Positions 6,903-13,435 of a stretch of 13,615 nt of DNA are shown piece after piece (position 1 is the stretch's first letter; every line of letters starts with the position of its first letter). The DNA comes from DATKZS01 sp035527835 [NCBI: bacterium]. Its GTDB lineage: Bacteria; RBG-13-61-14. The position numbers and the translations under genes were made by a program. The notes under the pieces were generated by a model that saw nothing but the letters and a program-made list of their open reading frames with translations, made no database searches and was not told the origin of the DNA. The stretch is from the NCBI GenBank assembly GCA_035527835.1, contig DATKZS010000166.1, forward strand, positions 1-13,615, written 5' to 3'.

Positions 6903-8114
6903 TCAGTCCCCAACGCAACGGAAGCCTATGAGGTAGAACTGGAGCGTCGGGTCGTTGTGGTTCCGGTTTGCCACGCGCAGGCCGTACGCAGAGCTGCCCC
7001 AATCAGGGCCGCGCAAAACGCGAAACGAGCCAGTAATAGGGCCGGGAGGATCATTGGTCGGGCTGGTGCTATAGTAGTCTGATAAATACCAATCGTTAAC
7101 CCACTCCCAGACATTGCCCGCCATGTCGTAGAGGCCATAACCGTTGGCAGCGTAATACTCAACCTGCGAAGTATCATTGTCCCAGGGATCGCCGGAATTC
7201 CAGTAATTGGCGTCAGTCCCGCTGATTGTGTCGCCCCACGGATACCGCTTCCCTGATAACCCGCCCCTCGCCGCATACTCCCACTCCGCCTCGGTGGGCA
7301 GTCTTTTGCCCGCGCCCGCCCAGGTGCAATAGGCCGTGGCCTGGTTCCAGTCGACCCAGATCACCGGGAAGTTGTCGTAGGTCGGGTTGCCGTAATAGGA
7401 ACCTCGGGAATAGCTGTCTGAATAAGCCGGCGCGGTGCAGCCGCCGCCGCTCACGCACGCCGCGTACTCCGCGTTGGTCACCTCGTGAACGTCCATGTAG
7501 AAGCTGGAGGTGATGCAAACGTTGTGCACCGGAAGCTCATCGCGGTATCCCTCGCTGAAGGCGTCTCCCATGTTGAAGCAGCCGGAGGGGATCATAACCA
7601 TGCCGCTATAACATACATCTTCGTCAATGATGCCGAATCCGAAATCTCCATCACACTGGTTGTCAATTCCGTCGCAAATCTCGGGCGCGTTGGGATACAC
7701 CTCCGGGTTTAAGTCGTCGCAGTCCTCGAACACGTCGCAGCCGGTCCCCCGGAAGGAGTCCAGGTCTGAGTCTACGCAGGTGCCGCACGAGACCCAGTTA
7801 TTAGCGTCCGAGTCGTCGCAGTCGGGGCCGTTAATACTCGTGTAGGCGTCACAGCCTGAGTACCAGGAGTCGAGGTCTGAGTCCACGCAGGTGGCGCAAG
7901 AGACCCATTTATTAACGTCCGAGTCGTCGCAGTCAACCGTGGTGCCGCAACTGAGTAGTGTAAAATAGCCGAGTTGTACAAAATAGCCGTCGGCGTCGGC
8001 GTCCTTGCAGACAGCACTTCCGCCTCCTCCGTCCGAGCCGCTGCACGCGGCTATTAAAAAAGTTGCGAGACACAAAGAAGTTGCCAGTATAAAAGTTCTC
8101 GTGTAATTCCTCAT
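6903..8114 (-). CDS. lipoprotein with MopE-type Asp/Cys repeats and a SUMF1 (FGE-sulfatase) domain
   Basis: A 403-residue exported lipoprotein. A signal peptide ends in lipobox IAAC (Cys24). Residues about 35-160 carry DxDxDG- and DCDDSD-rich Cys segments, ending in DCDDLNPEVYPNAPEICDG, which matches the Cu-binding_MopE motif; these are putative metal-binding repeats. Residues about 170-401 form a SUMF1/FGE-sulfatase domain: FNMGDAFSEG, VTNAEYAACV, RLPTEAEWEYAARGG, YPWGD, GYGLYDMAGNVWEWVNDW and a final GFRCV. True FGE enzymes carry two catalytic Cys in the RVLRGGS...C...YC region; here RVLRGPDWGSSAYGLRVANR has none, so enzymatic FGE activity is unlikely. GGAGGG precedes the ATG. It is paralogous to the gene at 12363-13169. 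Role: probably a surface or periplasmic binding protein. Confidence 0.9.
   Translation of the reverse strand: MRNYTRTFILATSLCLATFLIAACSGSDGGGGSAVCKDADADGYFVQLGYFTLLSCGTTVDCDDSDVNKWVSCATCVDSDLDSWYSGCDAYTSINGPDCDDSDANNWVSCGTCVDSDLDSFRGTGCDVFEDCDDLNPEVYPNAPEICDGIDNQCDGDFGFGIIDEDVCYSGMVMIPSGCFNMGDAFSEGYRDELPVHNVCITSSFYMDVHEVTNAEYAACVSGGGCTAPAYSDSYSRGSYYGNPTYDNFPVIWVDWNQATAYCTWAGAGKRLPTEAEWEYAARGGLSGKRYPWGDTISGTDANYWNSGDPWDNDTSQVEYYAANGYGLYDMAGNVWEWVNDWYLSDYYSTSPTNDPPGPITGSFRVLRGPDWGSSAYGLRVANRNHNDPTLQFYLIGFRCVGD
7768..7934 (-). repeat. in-frame tandem 111-bp (37-residue) coding repeat
   Basis: The segment 7768-7823 recurs at 7879-7934 with only a few changes, a period of 111 bp, encoding two copies of a unit with DCDDSD, WVSC, TCVDSDLDS and GCD. 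It is the expanding part of the MopE-like region and a likely source of length change between strains. Confidence 0.8.
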
Positions 8115-8169
8115 GACTCGACCCTCCCTCTAAAGAGAGACAAGGAAACAATTCATTCCAATATGTGCC

Positions 8170-8196
8170 ATAATACCCCCCCCTTTTTGATGTCAA
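8170..8196 (-). promoter_or_regulatory. promoter with an oligo-G spacer upstream of the MopE/SUMF1 gene
   Basis: On the minus strand a perfect TTGACA is followed by a 15-bp spacer made of TCAAAAA and eight G, then TATTAT (5 of 6). Spacing is 2 bp shorter than the usual 17. The G run lies exactly between the two boxes, as in known slippage-controlled promoters. The ATG is about 55 bp downstream. Confidence 0.55.
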
Positions 8197-8225
8197 CCGG
8201 CAATTTATTTTCCACGGAATTGGGG

Positions 8226-8313
8226 CGGGTCAGAGCTTCAGTTTTCAGTTAATCAAGAGATGTTGCCAGTCCTGAGCGCCCCGGGATTAACTGAAAAGTG
8301 AGGCTCTGACCCG
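8226..8313. repeat. REP-like long inverted repeat
   Basis: Arms 8226-8254 and 8285-8313 are complementary at 27 of 29 positions around a 30-nt loop; each end begins with CGGGTCAGAGC. The form recalls REP/BIME units associated with Y1 (RAYT/IS200-like) transposases, but no transposase is present in this window. Confidence 0.7.
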
Positions 8314-8329
8314 GAAGGTATCACATCGA

Positions 8330-8513
8330 ATTTTCATGATTTCAGGGCGCCGCCTCGCGGCATGAGGAACCGCCCTGAAAAAACTCAAGACAGGATTAAC
8401 AGGATAGGCGAAAGACGCCAGTGGTTTTCTCTTTTTCATCCTGTAAATCCTGTTAATCCTGTCTTATAACATTTTCATCATTTCAGGGTGTCGCATCACA
8501 ACATGAAGAACCG
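8330..8513. repeat. 43-bp direct repeat, two diverged copies 141 bp apart
   Basis: Copies 8330-8372 and 8471-8513 agree at 35 of 43 positions without gaps, each starting ATTTTCAT and ending GAACCG. They bracket the ACAGGATTA-type inverted pair at 8387-8465. Confidence 0.7.
8387..8465. repeat. perfect 19-bp inverted repeat of ACAGGATTA units
   Basis: 8387-8405 (AAGACAGGATTAACAGGAT) is the exact reverse complement of 8447-8465, with a 41-nt loop. Same unit as at 2381-2531 and 1111-1135. Confidence 0.75.
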
Positions 8514-8518
8514 TGCGC

Positions 8519-8548
8519 TTGATCCGCGACCCACCGAGGCGATATGAT
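8519..8548 (+). promoter_or_regulatory. possible promoter of the Fe-S/FAD operon
   Basis: TTGATC, an 18-bp spacer and TATGAT (5 of 6 match), about 55 bp before the first gene of the operon and immediately after the second copy of the 43-bp repeat. Confidence 0.45.
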
Positions 8549-8603
8549 CTTTTCAGGAAAAGCGGCGCCGGAAAGGCCAGGCGGCGCAAAAGGGGGACAG
8601 GGC

Positions 8604-9635
8604 ATGTATGAACTGAAATACGACCCGGCGGTCTGCGAAAGATGCGAGACCGTGGACTGCCTGATGAGGTGCCGATACATTGACGTCTCGCTGGCCGAGG
8701 CCAGACAGGAGAGGGACAAGATCATTGCCGGCAAGGACTCGCGGGTCCTTGAGGAGTGCGCCACCTGTTATGCCTGCGAGGAGTACTGCCCCTATCACAA
8801 CCATCCCTTTTACCAGATCGTGGAGCGGCAAGAGCAACTCGAGAAATGGCCTGCGCCCACGCCCATCACCAGGCAACAGCTCGGGATGATGGCCATGAAA
8901 GGACAGATGGTCCCAGAGAAGGTCCAGGCCCCGGTCATCAACATGTGCTTCTTTCCCATGCTCTCCGGCTCGATCCGGGGCAAGCTGTTCGAGGGCGCGA
9001 GCACCTTCGGCGGCAGCGACGTGTTCTGTAACATCATGTGGCTTCATTTCGCCAAGAACTCCGTGATCCGCGAGCGTCTGCCCCGGGCGATTGAGAACAT
9101 CATGAATAATGCGCTCCGGGACTCGGGCGTCAATGAATTCGTCTGTTTTCACGACGAATGCTACGGCGCCTACACCCATCTGGCGCCGGCCTTCGGCATC
9201 GAGGTCCCGTTCAAGCCGGTCCATCTCTTCGAGTACCTCGCCAAAAGGCTCACCGAGCTGAAAAGCGAGATCAAGCCGCTTAACAAGGTCGTGGCTTACC
9301 AGCGGCCCTGCTCCAACCGGCTGGTCCCGGAGACCCAGCACTGGGTGGACGAGATTTTCAAGCTGATCGGAGTGACGCGGCCCGACCGCCGATACGACCG
9401 CGAGAATGCGCTCTGCTGCGCCATGACCATCAAGGCCGCGCAGCGCGACGACCTGGCCGACGACCTGCAGCAGCGGAACCTGGACGACATGCAGGCCGTG
9501 GGCGCCGACTACTGCGTATTCAACTGCCCGGCCTGCTTCATGGAGTTAAACGGGATGGTCAAGGAGAGGGGCATCACCCCCATCCTCATGACCGACCTCT
9601 GCCATCTGGCGCTGGGCGATGGAATGGGATGGTGA
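8604..9635 (+). CDS. HdrB/HdrD-like (Fe-S)-binding protein, first gene of the redox operon
   Basis: A 343-residue soluble electron-transfer subunit. The N-terminus has two 4Fe-4S-type cysteine sets: C11, C14, C19, C23 (spacing CxxCxxxxCxxxC, not the standard ferredoxin pattern) and C52, C55, C58, C62 followed by Pro (standard). The C-terminal half resembles CCG-domain (heterodisulfide reductase B/D-like) proteins: C236, then C271-C272, then C308-x-x-C311 in NCPAC. The residue after the CC pair is Ala instead of the usual Gly. The middle region has scattered Cys (C115, C142, C181, C186) that may replace a first CCG module. ATG at 8604 is preferred over one 60 bp upstream because AGGGGGACAGGG lies just before it. 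It is followed four bases later by the FAD oxidase gene. Confidence 0.88.
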   Translation: MYELKYDPAVCERCETVDCLMRCRYIDVSLAEARQERDKIIAGKDSRVLEECATCYACEEYCPYHNHPFYQIVERQEQLEKWPAPTPITRQQLGMMAMKGQMVPEKVQAPVINMCFFPMLSGSIRGKLFEGASTFGGSDVFCNIMWLHFAKNSVIRERLPRAIENIMNNALRDSGVNEFVCFHDECYGAYTHLAPAFGIEVPFKPVHLFEYLAKRLTELKSEIKPLNKVVAYQRPCSNRLVPETQHWVDEIFKLIGVTRPDRRYDRENALCCAMTIKAAQRDDLADDLQQRNLDDMQAVGADYCVFNCPACFMELNGMVKERGITPILMTDLCHLALGDGMGW

Positions 9636-9639
9636 CGTC

Positions 9640-11016
9640 ATGCAAGGAATAAAACAGGAGCTGGAGAAGATCGTGGGTCCGGAGTGGGTGTCGGACCACG
9701 AAGAGGAGCGGTTCATCTACTCGCGCGACCCCGGCACCATGGAGCCGCGGTATCCGGACCTGGTGGTGATGCCCAACTCCACCGCGGAAGTCCAAAAGAT
9801 CATGGCGCTGGCCAACGAGAAAGGGGTCCCGGTGACGCCGATGGGCGGCGGCCTGGTATTGTCCGGCATTACCCGGCCGCTCCAGGGCGGGATGGTGCTG
9901 GACATGAAGCGCATGAACCGCATCATCGAGGTGAACGAGCAGAGCCGGTACGCGGTCGTGGAGGCCGGGGTGTCGCAGGGAATGCTCCAGGCATACTTGA
10001 AAAAACACCATCCGCGCCTCAAGCACTCGGTCCCGGACGCCCCGCCCATCGCCACCATCGGCGGCAACGTGCTGATCCACGGGTCCGGGCACCTCTCGGC
10101 GGCGGGCGGCTTTCACTCGGAGATGCTGAACGGCCTGGAGGCGGTCCTGCCCACGGGCGAGGTGGTGAGGGCCGGCTCGTGCGCCACGTCGCCCTACTGG
10201 TTCTCGCGCGCGCCGCTGCCGGACCTGGCGGGCCTGTTCGTGGGCTGGCACGGGACCACCGGTGTCGCCACCAAGCTCGCCATCAAGCTCTATCCGGCGC
10301 GGCCGCTTAACGACGTGGGCATTTTCGTGACGGAAGACGCGGAGCTTTGCCCGGACGTGATCCATCGCATCACCGGCGTGGCCGTGGCCGAGGACATTCT
10401 TTGCGCCATGGCGCCCAAGCCCGAATGGATGAAGGGATTGCAGATGATGATCGTAAATTACGGGGCCGAAACCAAGGAGGAGCTCCGGCTGAAGAAAAAG
10501 TTGATCCGCGAGTCGGTCGTGAAATACATCCGGCAAAAGTCCGGCGGGTTCATGCCCCTGCCGCAGGACATGAAGGCCCGCTTCATGCAAGCGCCCCAGT
10601 CGTCGCTGGCCGTGTTCGCGGACGTGAACAAGGGCGGCGGCTTCGAGTACGTGGGCGCGATCATGCCCATCGGGCTTTTCCCCGAGGCCTACAGAAAGGG
10701 CGTCGAGATCGCGGAAAAAAACCGCGTGACCTACTCCCTGGGCGCGCGCGTCATCGGCCTCGGCCACTGCATGATGTTCTTCTTCGCCTATGCCTTTAAC
10801 CGGGCCGACCGGGACGACGTGAGGCGGGCCCAGCAGGCGCTGGAAGCGACCAACACGGCGGCGCTGGAGATGGGCGGCATCCCCTGGAAGGCGGAGGAGC
10901 CGGCGCAGAAGCAGATCATCCGCAAAATGGACCCCAACACCTTTGCCCTGATGGGCCGCGTCCGCAAGGCGCTCGATCCCAACGGGATCATGAACCCGGG
11001 AAACTGGGAGGCGTGA
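9640..11016 (+). CDS. GlcD-type FAD-linked oxidase/dehydrogenase
   Basis: A 458-residue flavoprotein of the PCMH/vanillyl-alcohol-oxidase superfamily, related to GlcD and D-lactate dehydrogenases. FAD-binding type 4 domain, residues about 36-217: PDLVVMPNSTAEVQ, then PMGGGLVLSG (pyrophosphate-binding loop), IGGNVLIHGSG, and VGWHGTTGVATKLAIKLYP. The C-terminal FAD-oxidase domain ends with the family signature KALDPNGIMNPG. It probably oxidises a 2-hydroxyacid or similar substrate and passes electrons to the two flanking Fe-S subunits; the substrate cannot be read from sequence. An ATG 21 bp upstream overlaps the previous gene; the later ATG, 4 bases after that gene's stop, is preferred, though both have weak ribosome sites. 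The third gene begins 1 base after its stop codon. Confidence 0.92.
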   Translation: MQGIKQELEKIVGPEWVSDHEEERFIYSRDPGTMEPRYPDLVVMPNSTAEVQKIMALANEKGVPVTPMGGGLVLSGITRPLQGGMVLDMKRMNRIIEVNEQSRYAVVEAGVSQGMLQAYLKKHHPRLKHSVPDAPPIATIGGNVLIHGSGHLSAAGGFHSEMLNGLEAVLPTGEVVRAGSCATSPYWFSRAPLPDLAGLFVGWHGTTGVATKLAIKLYPARPLNDVGIFVTEDAELCPDVIHRITGVAVAEDILCAMAPKPEWMKGLQMMIVNYGAETKEELRLKKKLIRESVVKYIRQKSGGFMPLPQDMKARFMQAPQSSLAVFADVNKGGGFEYVGAIMPIGLFPEAYRKGVEIAEKNRVTYSLGARVIGLGHCMMFFFAYAFNRADRDDVRRAQQALEATNTAALEMGGIPWKAEEPAQKQIIRKMDPNTFALMGRVRKALDPNGIMNPGNWEA

Positions 11017-11017
11017 A

Positions 11018-12178
11018 ATGGAACACGAGGAAATATTGCACCGCTGCTTCCGGTGCGGATACTGCAAGCTGCCGGCAAGCTACCAGGACATCAACTGCCC
11101 TTCATATCTCAAGTACCGCTTCGAGACCTTCTCCCCCGGAGGAAGGATGTGGCTCTTGAGGGCATGGCTGGAAGAGGAGATCAACACCACCCCGCGCCTC
11201 TCCCGCATCATGTACGCCTGCACCGCCTGCGGCAACTGCGTCGAGCACTGCGTGTTCCCCAAGTTCAAGGCCGACCTGCTTAATGCCTTTACCGCCGGCC
11301 GCGAGCGGCTGGTGGACCAGGGAGCGGTGCCGGGAATGGTCTCCGAATTCTTCAAGTCCGTCAACCTCTACGGCAATCCCTATAAGCTCCCCGAACAGGA
11401 GCGGGGCAAGTGGGCCCATGGCCTCGGCCTCGAAAAATACTCGGGCCAGGAGTACCTGTTTTACGCGGGATGCGCCGGCTCTTTTGACGAGCGCGGCCGG
11501 AAGATGGCCCGCGCCGCGGCCAGCGTGCTCAAGGACCTGGGCGTGTCGTTCGGGATCCTCGCGGAAAAGGAGTCCTGCGACGGCAACGAGGTCAACTCCA
11601 TGGGCGAAAAGGGCCTGTTCGAGCTGATCGCCAAGCGCAACATCGAGCAGTTTCAGGAGCTGGGGGTCAAGAAGATCATCACGCTTTCGCCCCACGCTTT
11701 TCACGCCATGAAGAACGAGTATCCCAAACTTGGCGGTGCCTTCCAGGTCATGCATTACAGCCAGGTATTGGCGGGACTCATGGGCAAGGCAAAATTCGCC
11801 GCGTCCACGCCCCTCAAGGTGACCTTCCACGACCCCTGTTTTCTGGGCCGGCACAACCAGGACTACTTCACGCCGCGCGCGGTCCTGGGCCTGATCCCCG
11901 GCGTCGAGCTCGTGGAGATGGACCGGGCCATGGCCGACGCCCTGTGCTGCGGCGGCGGCAACGGCAACTTCTTCACCGACGTCCTGGGGGGAGGGCCGGA
12001 CAGCGCGTCCCGCGTTCGCGTTCGCGAGGCCGCGGCCACCGGCGCCGAAGTTCTGGCCGTGGCCTGTCCCAAGTGCGCCAAGATGCTCGAAGACGCCATC
12101 AAGGCCGAGGACCTGGAAGCCAGGCTCCGGGTCATGGACCTGGCCGAGATCATGGAGGACCGTGGCCGGGAATCATGA
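11018..12178 (+). CDS. GlcF/HdrD-like (Fe-S)-binding protein, last gene of the redox operon
   Basis: A 386-residue CCG-domain iron-sulfur subunit. N-terminal clusters: C10, C13, C16, C27 (the last Cys 10 residues on rather than 3) and C68, C71, C74, C78 followed by Val-Phe-Pro (standard). Two CCG-type modules follow. The second is intact: C274 in HDPC, C310-C311-Gly312, and C350-x-x-C353 in CPKC. The first keeps C152 and C187 (SCDG), but the position where relatives carry CPHC reads S224-P-H-A227, so its cluster is probably lost or altered. GGGAGG precedes the ATG, which lies one base after the FAD gene stop. The last 34 bp before its final five codons are duplicated exactly at 13402-13435. 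Confidence 0.92.
   Translation: MEHEEILHRCFRCGYCKLPASYQDINCPSYLKYRFETFSPGGRMWLLRAWLEEEINTTPRLSRIMYACTACGNCVEHCVFPKFKADLLNAFTAGRERLVDQGAVPGMVSEFFKSVNLYGNPYKLPEQERGKWAHGLGLEKYSGQEYLFYAGCAGSFDERGRKMARAAASVLKDLGVSFGILAEKESCDGNEVNSMGEKGLFELIAKRNIEQFQELGVKKIITLSPHAFHAMKNEYPKLGGAFQVMHYSQVLAGLMGKAKFAASTPLKVTFHDPCFLGRHNQDYFTPRAVLGLIPGVELVEMDRAMADALCCGGGNGNFFTDVLGGGPDSASRVRVREAAATGAEVLAVACPKCAKMLEDAIKAEDLEARLRVMDLAEIMEDRGRES
12129..12162 (+). repeat. 34-bp direct repeat, copy 1 (inside the 3' end of the Fe-S gene)
   Basis: Encodes residues VMDLAEIMEDR of the last Fe-S subunit. An identical 34-bp copy lies at 13402-13435 in the same orientation, 1273 bp away. Confidence 0.9.
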
Positions 12179-12183
12179 GAAGA

Positions 12184-12241
12184 GCGGCCGGACAGACATT
12201 CTTGTATGTCCGGCCGCGGGGACAGGCAGGAATGCCTGTCC
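12184..12241. terminator. two adjacent hairpins after the redox operon
   Basis: The first hairpin has an 11-bp perfect stem (12184-12194 with 12207-12217, GCGGCCGGACA). The second has a 9-bp stem (12220-12228 with 12233-12241, GGACAGGCA, loop GGAA). There is no T run, so they are terminator-like or repeat-derived; as they lie between convergent genes they could serve both. Text of this type (ACAGGCAGGAATGCCTGTC) looks like a dispersed repeat known to me from other uncultured bacterial genomes, unverified. Confidence 0.5.
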
Positions 12242-12271
12242 TGCCACTTATTTTCCGAGCGGATTTTTATT

Positions 12272-12288
12272 GGTGGGCAAAGCCCCCC
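12272..12288 (-). terminator. decayed terminator hairpin of the second SUMF1 gene
   Basis: A 7-bp stem with one mismatch (GGTGGGC, loop AAA, GCCCCCC) sharing the 16-base text GGGCAAAGCCCCCCAT and the following AAAG-GTAAAAG-like stretch with the hairpin at 6844-6860. The T run after it is weak. Confidence 0.4.
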
Positions 12289-12362
12289 ATCCCCCAAAGA
12301 GTAAAAGAGAAAGCGTACCCCAAGAGCAACTTGTCCGCCGCAGCGCATGGCGCGGAGGAGAA

Positions 12363-13169
12363 TCAGTCCCGGGCGCAACGGAAACCAGCGCTGAAGTACT
12401 GGAGCGCCGGGTCGTCGGCGGCCCGGTCGGCCACGCGCAGATAGATCGAGGTGAAGTACCAAGAGCCGCCGCGCGCACCGCGATACGTACCTGACACGGG
12501 TCCGGGAGGATCATTGGTGGGGCTTACGCTGTAGTAAGTACTGGACCACCAGTCATTGACCCATTCATAGACGTTCCCGGCCATATCATAGAGTCCATAG
12601 CCGTTGGCGGCGAAATTCTCCACGGGAGACGTGTCGTTGTCCCAGGCGTCTCCGGAATTCGCATAATTGGCGTCACTGCCGCTGACTAAATCGCCCCAGG
12701 GAAAGCGATTGCCCGAGAGACCGCCCCGGGCCGCGTACTCCCACTCCGCCTCCGTGGGCAATCTCTTGCCCGCCCAGGCGCAATAGGCCGTGGCCTGGTT
12801 CCAATCCACGTAGATCACCGGGAAGTCATCGTAGGCCGGGTTGCCGTAATAAGATGCGCGGGTATTGCTGGATGAATCGCCCGGCGCGGTGCAGCCGCCG
12901 CCGCTGACGCACGCCGCGTACTGCGCGTTGGTCACCTCGTGCACGTCCATGTAAAAGGAGGTTAGGCACACGTTATGGACGGGAAGCTCATCGCCTTGGC
13001 CCTCGCTGAACGCATCGCCCATGTTGAAGCAGCTGGCCGGGATCAGGGCCATGCCCGGAAGGCCGCCTCCCCCGCCCCCGCCGCCGCTTCCTCCACCGCC
13101 GCAGCCCGTTGAGATAATGATGGCCGCGAAAAACCACAGTGTGATCAAGCTTAAGTTCATTCTCCTCAT
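12363..13169 (-). CDS. SUMF1-domain lipoprotein, short paralogue
   Basis: A 268-residue exported lipoprotein: signal peptide MRRMNLSLITLWFFAAI, lipobox ISTGC (Cys23), a poly-Gly/Ser linker (about 24-37), then a SUMF1/FGE-sulfatase domain from residue 40 to the end (FNMGDAFSEG, VTNAQYAACV, RLPTEAEWEYAARGG, FPWGD, GYGLYDMAGNVYEWVNDW, GFRCA). It is highly similar, also at DNA level, to the SUMF1 part of the gene at 6903-8114 but lacks all the MopE repeats. As there, the FGE catalytic Cys pair is absent (GARGGSWYFTSIYLRVADR), so it is probably not an enzyme. ATG at 13169 is chosen over an upstream ATG because GGGAGG lies 8 bases before it and it begins the signal peptide. It lies on the strand opposite the redox operon, inside the interval bounded by the 34-bp repeats. 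Confidence 0.9.
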   Translation of the reverse strand: MRRMNLSLITLWFFAAIIISTGCGGGGSGGGGGGGGLPGMALIPASCFNMGDAFSEGQGDELPVHNVCLTSFYMDVHEVTNAQYAACVSGGGCTAPGDSSSNTRASYYGNPAYDDFPVIYVDWNQATAYCAWAGKRLPTEAEWEYAARGGLSGNRFPWGDLVSGSDANYANSGDAWDNDTSPVENFAANGYGLYDMAGNVYEWVNDWWSSTYYSVSPTNDPPGPVSGTYRGARGGSWYFTSIYLRVADRAADDPALQYFSAGFRCARD

Positions 13170-13252
13170 GGCTTTACCTCCCTGGCTTTGTTGGTGCCCG
13201 CTTGCGCCGCAGGCAAGCAAGGCGGTTTATACCATTATGAACAAGCGTCCTA

Positions 13253-13280
13253 ATTCTACTCCCGCCCCTGCATTTGTCAA
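13253..13280 (-). promoter_or_regulatory. sigma70-like promoter of the second SUMF1 gene
   Basis: Minus-strand TTGACA, a 16-bp G-rich spacer and TAGAAT (5 of 6), about 80 bp upstream of the ATG. Unlike the promoter at 8170-8196, its spacer G run is interrupted. Confidence 0.55.
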
Positions 13281-13401
13281 GTAAAATTTCAAGGCTCTTC
13301 ACCTTCCAGAGTGGATCCGAAAAATAACATTGAGGGGGAACCGGAAACGAATAGAACCAAGGGCGCAGGGCGTAGGGCGTGAAAGACGGATATTTCGGGA
13401 T

Positions 13402-13435
13402 GGGTCATGGACCTGGCCGAGATCATGGAGGACCG
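13402..13435 (+). repeat. 34-bp direct repeat, copy 2
   Basis: Exact copy of 12129-12162. The bases upstream of it (13299-13401, otherwise featureless) show no similarity to the Fe-S gene, so the match starts abruptly. Confidence 0.9.

Noticed and set aside
6754-6936. Plus-strand 60-codon frame
   Set aside because: Crosses the terminator hairpin and the end of the lipoprotein gene; no domain, no ribosome site.
6903-8114. Calling the SUMF1 proteins formylglycine-generating enzymes
   Set aside because: The two active-site cysteines of FGE are missing in both paralogues and no sulfatase gene is nearby.
9586-11067. Long minus-strand open frame (493 codons) opposite the FAD oxidase gene
   Set aside because: His/Arg-rich antisense shadow of a gene with complete family signatures.
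11863-12462. Minus-strand 199-codon frame across the end of the redox operon
   Set aside because: It reads through the hairpins at 12184-12241 and is antisense to the Fe-S gene and out of frame with the SUMF1 gene.
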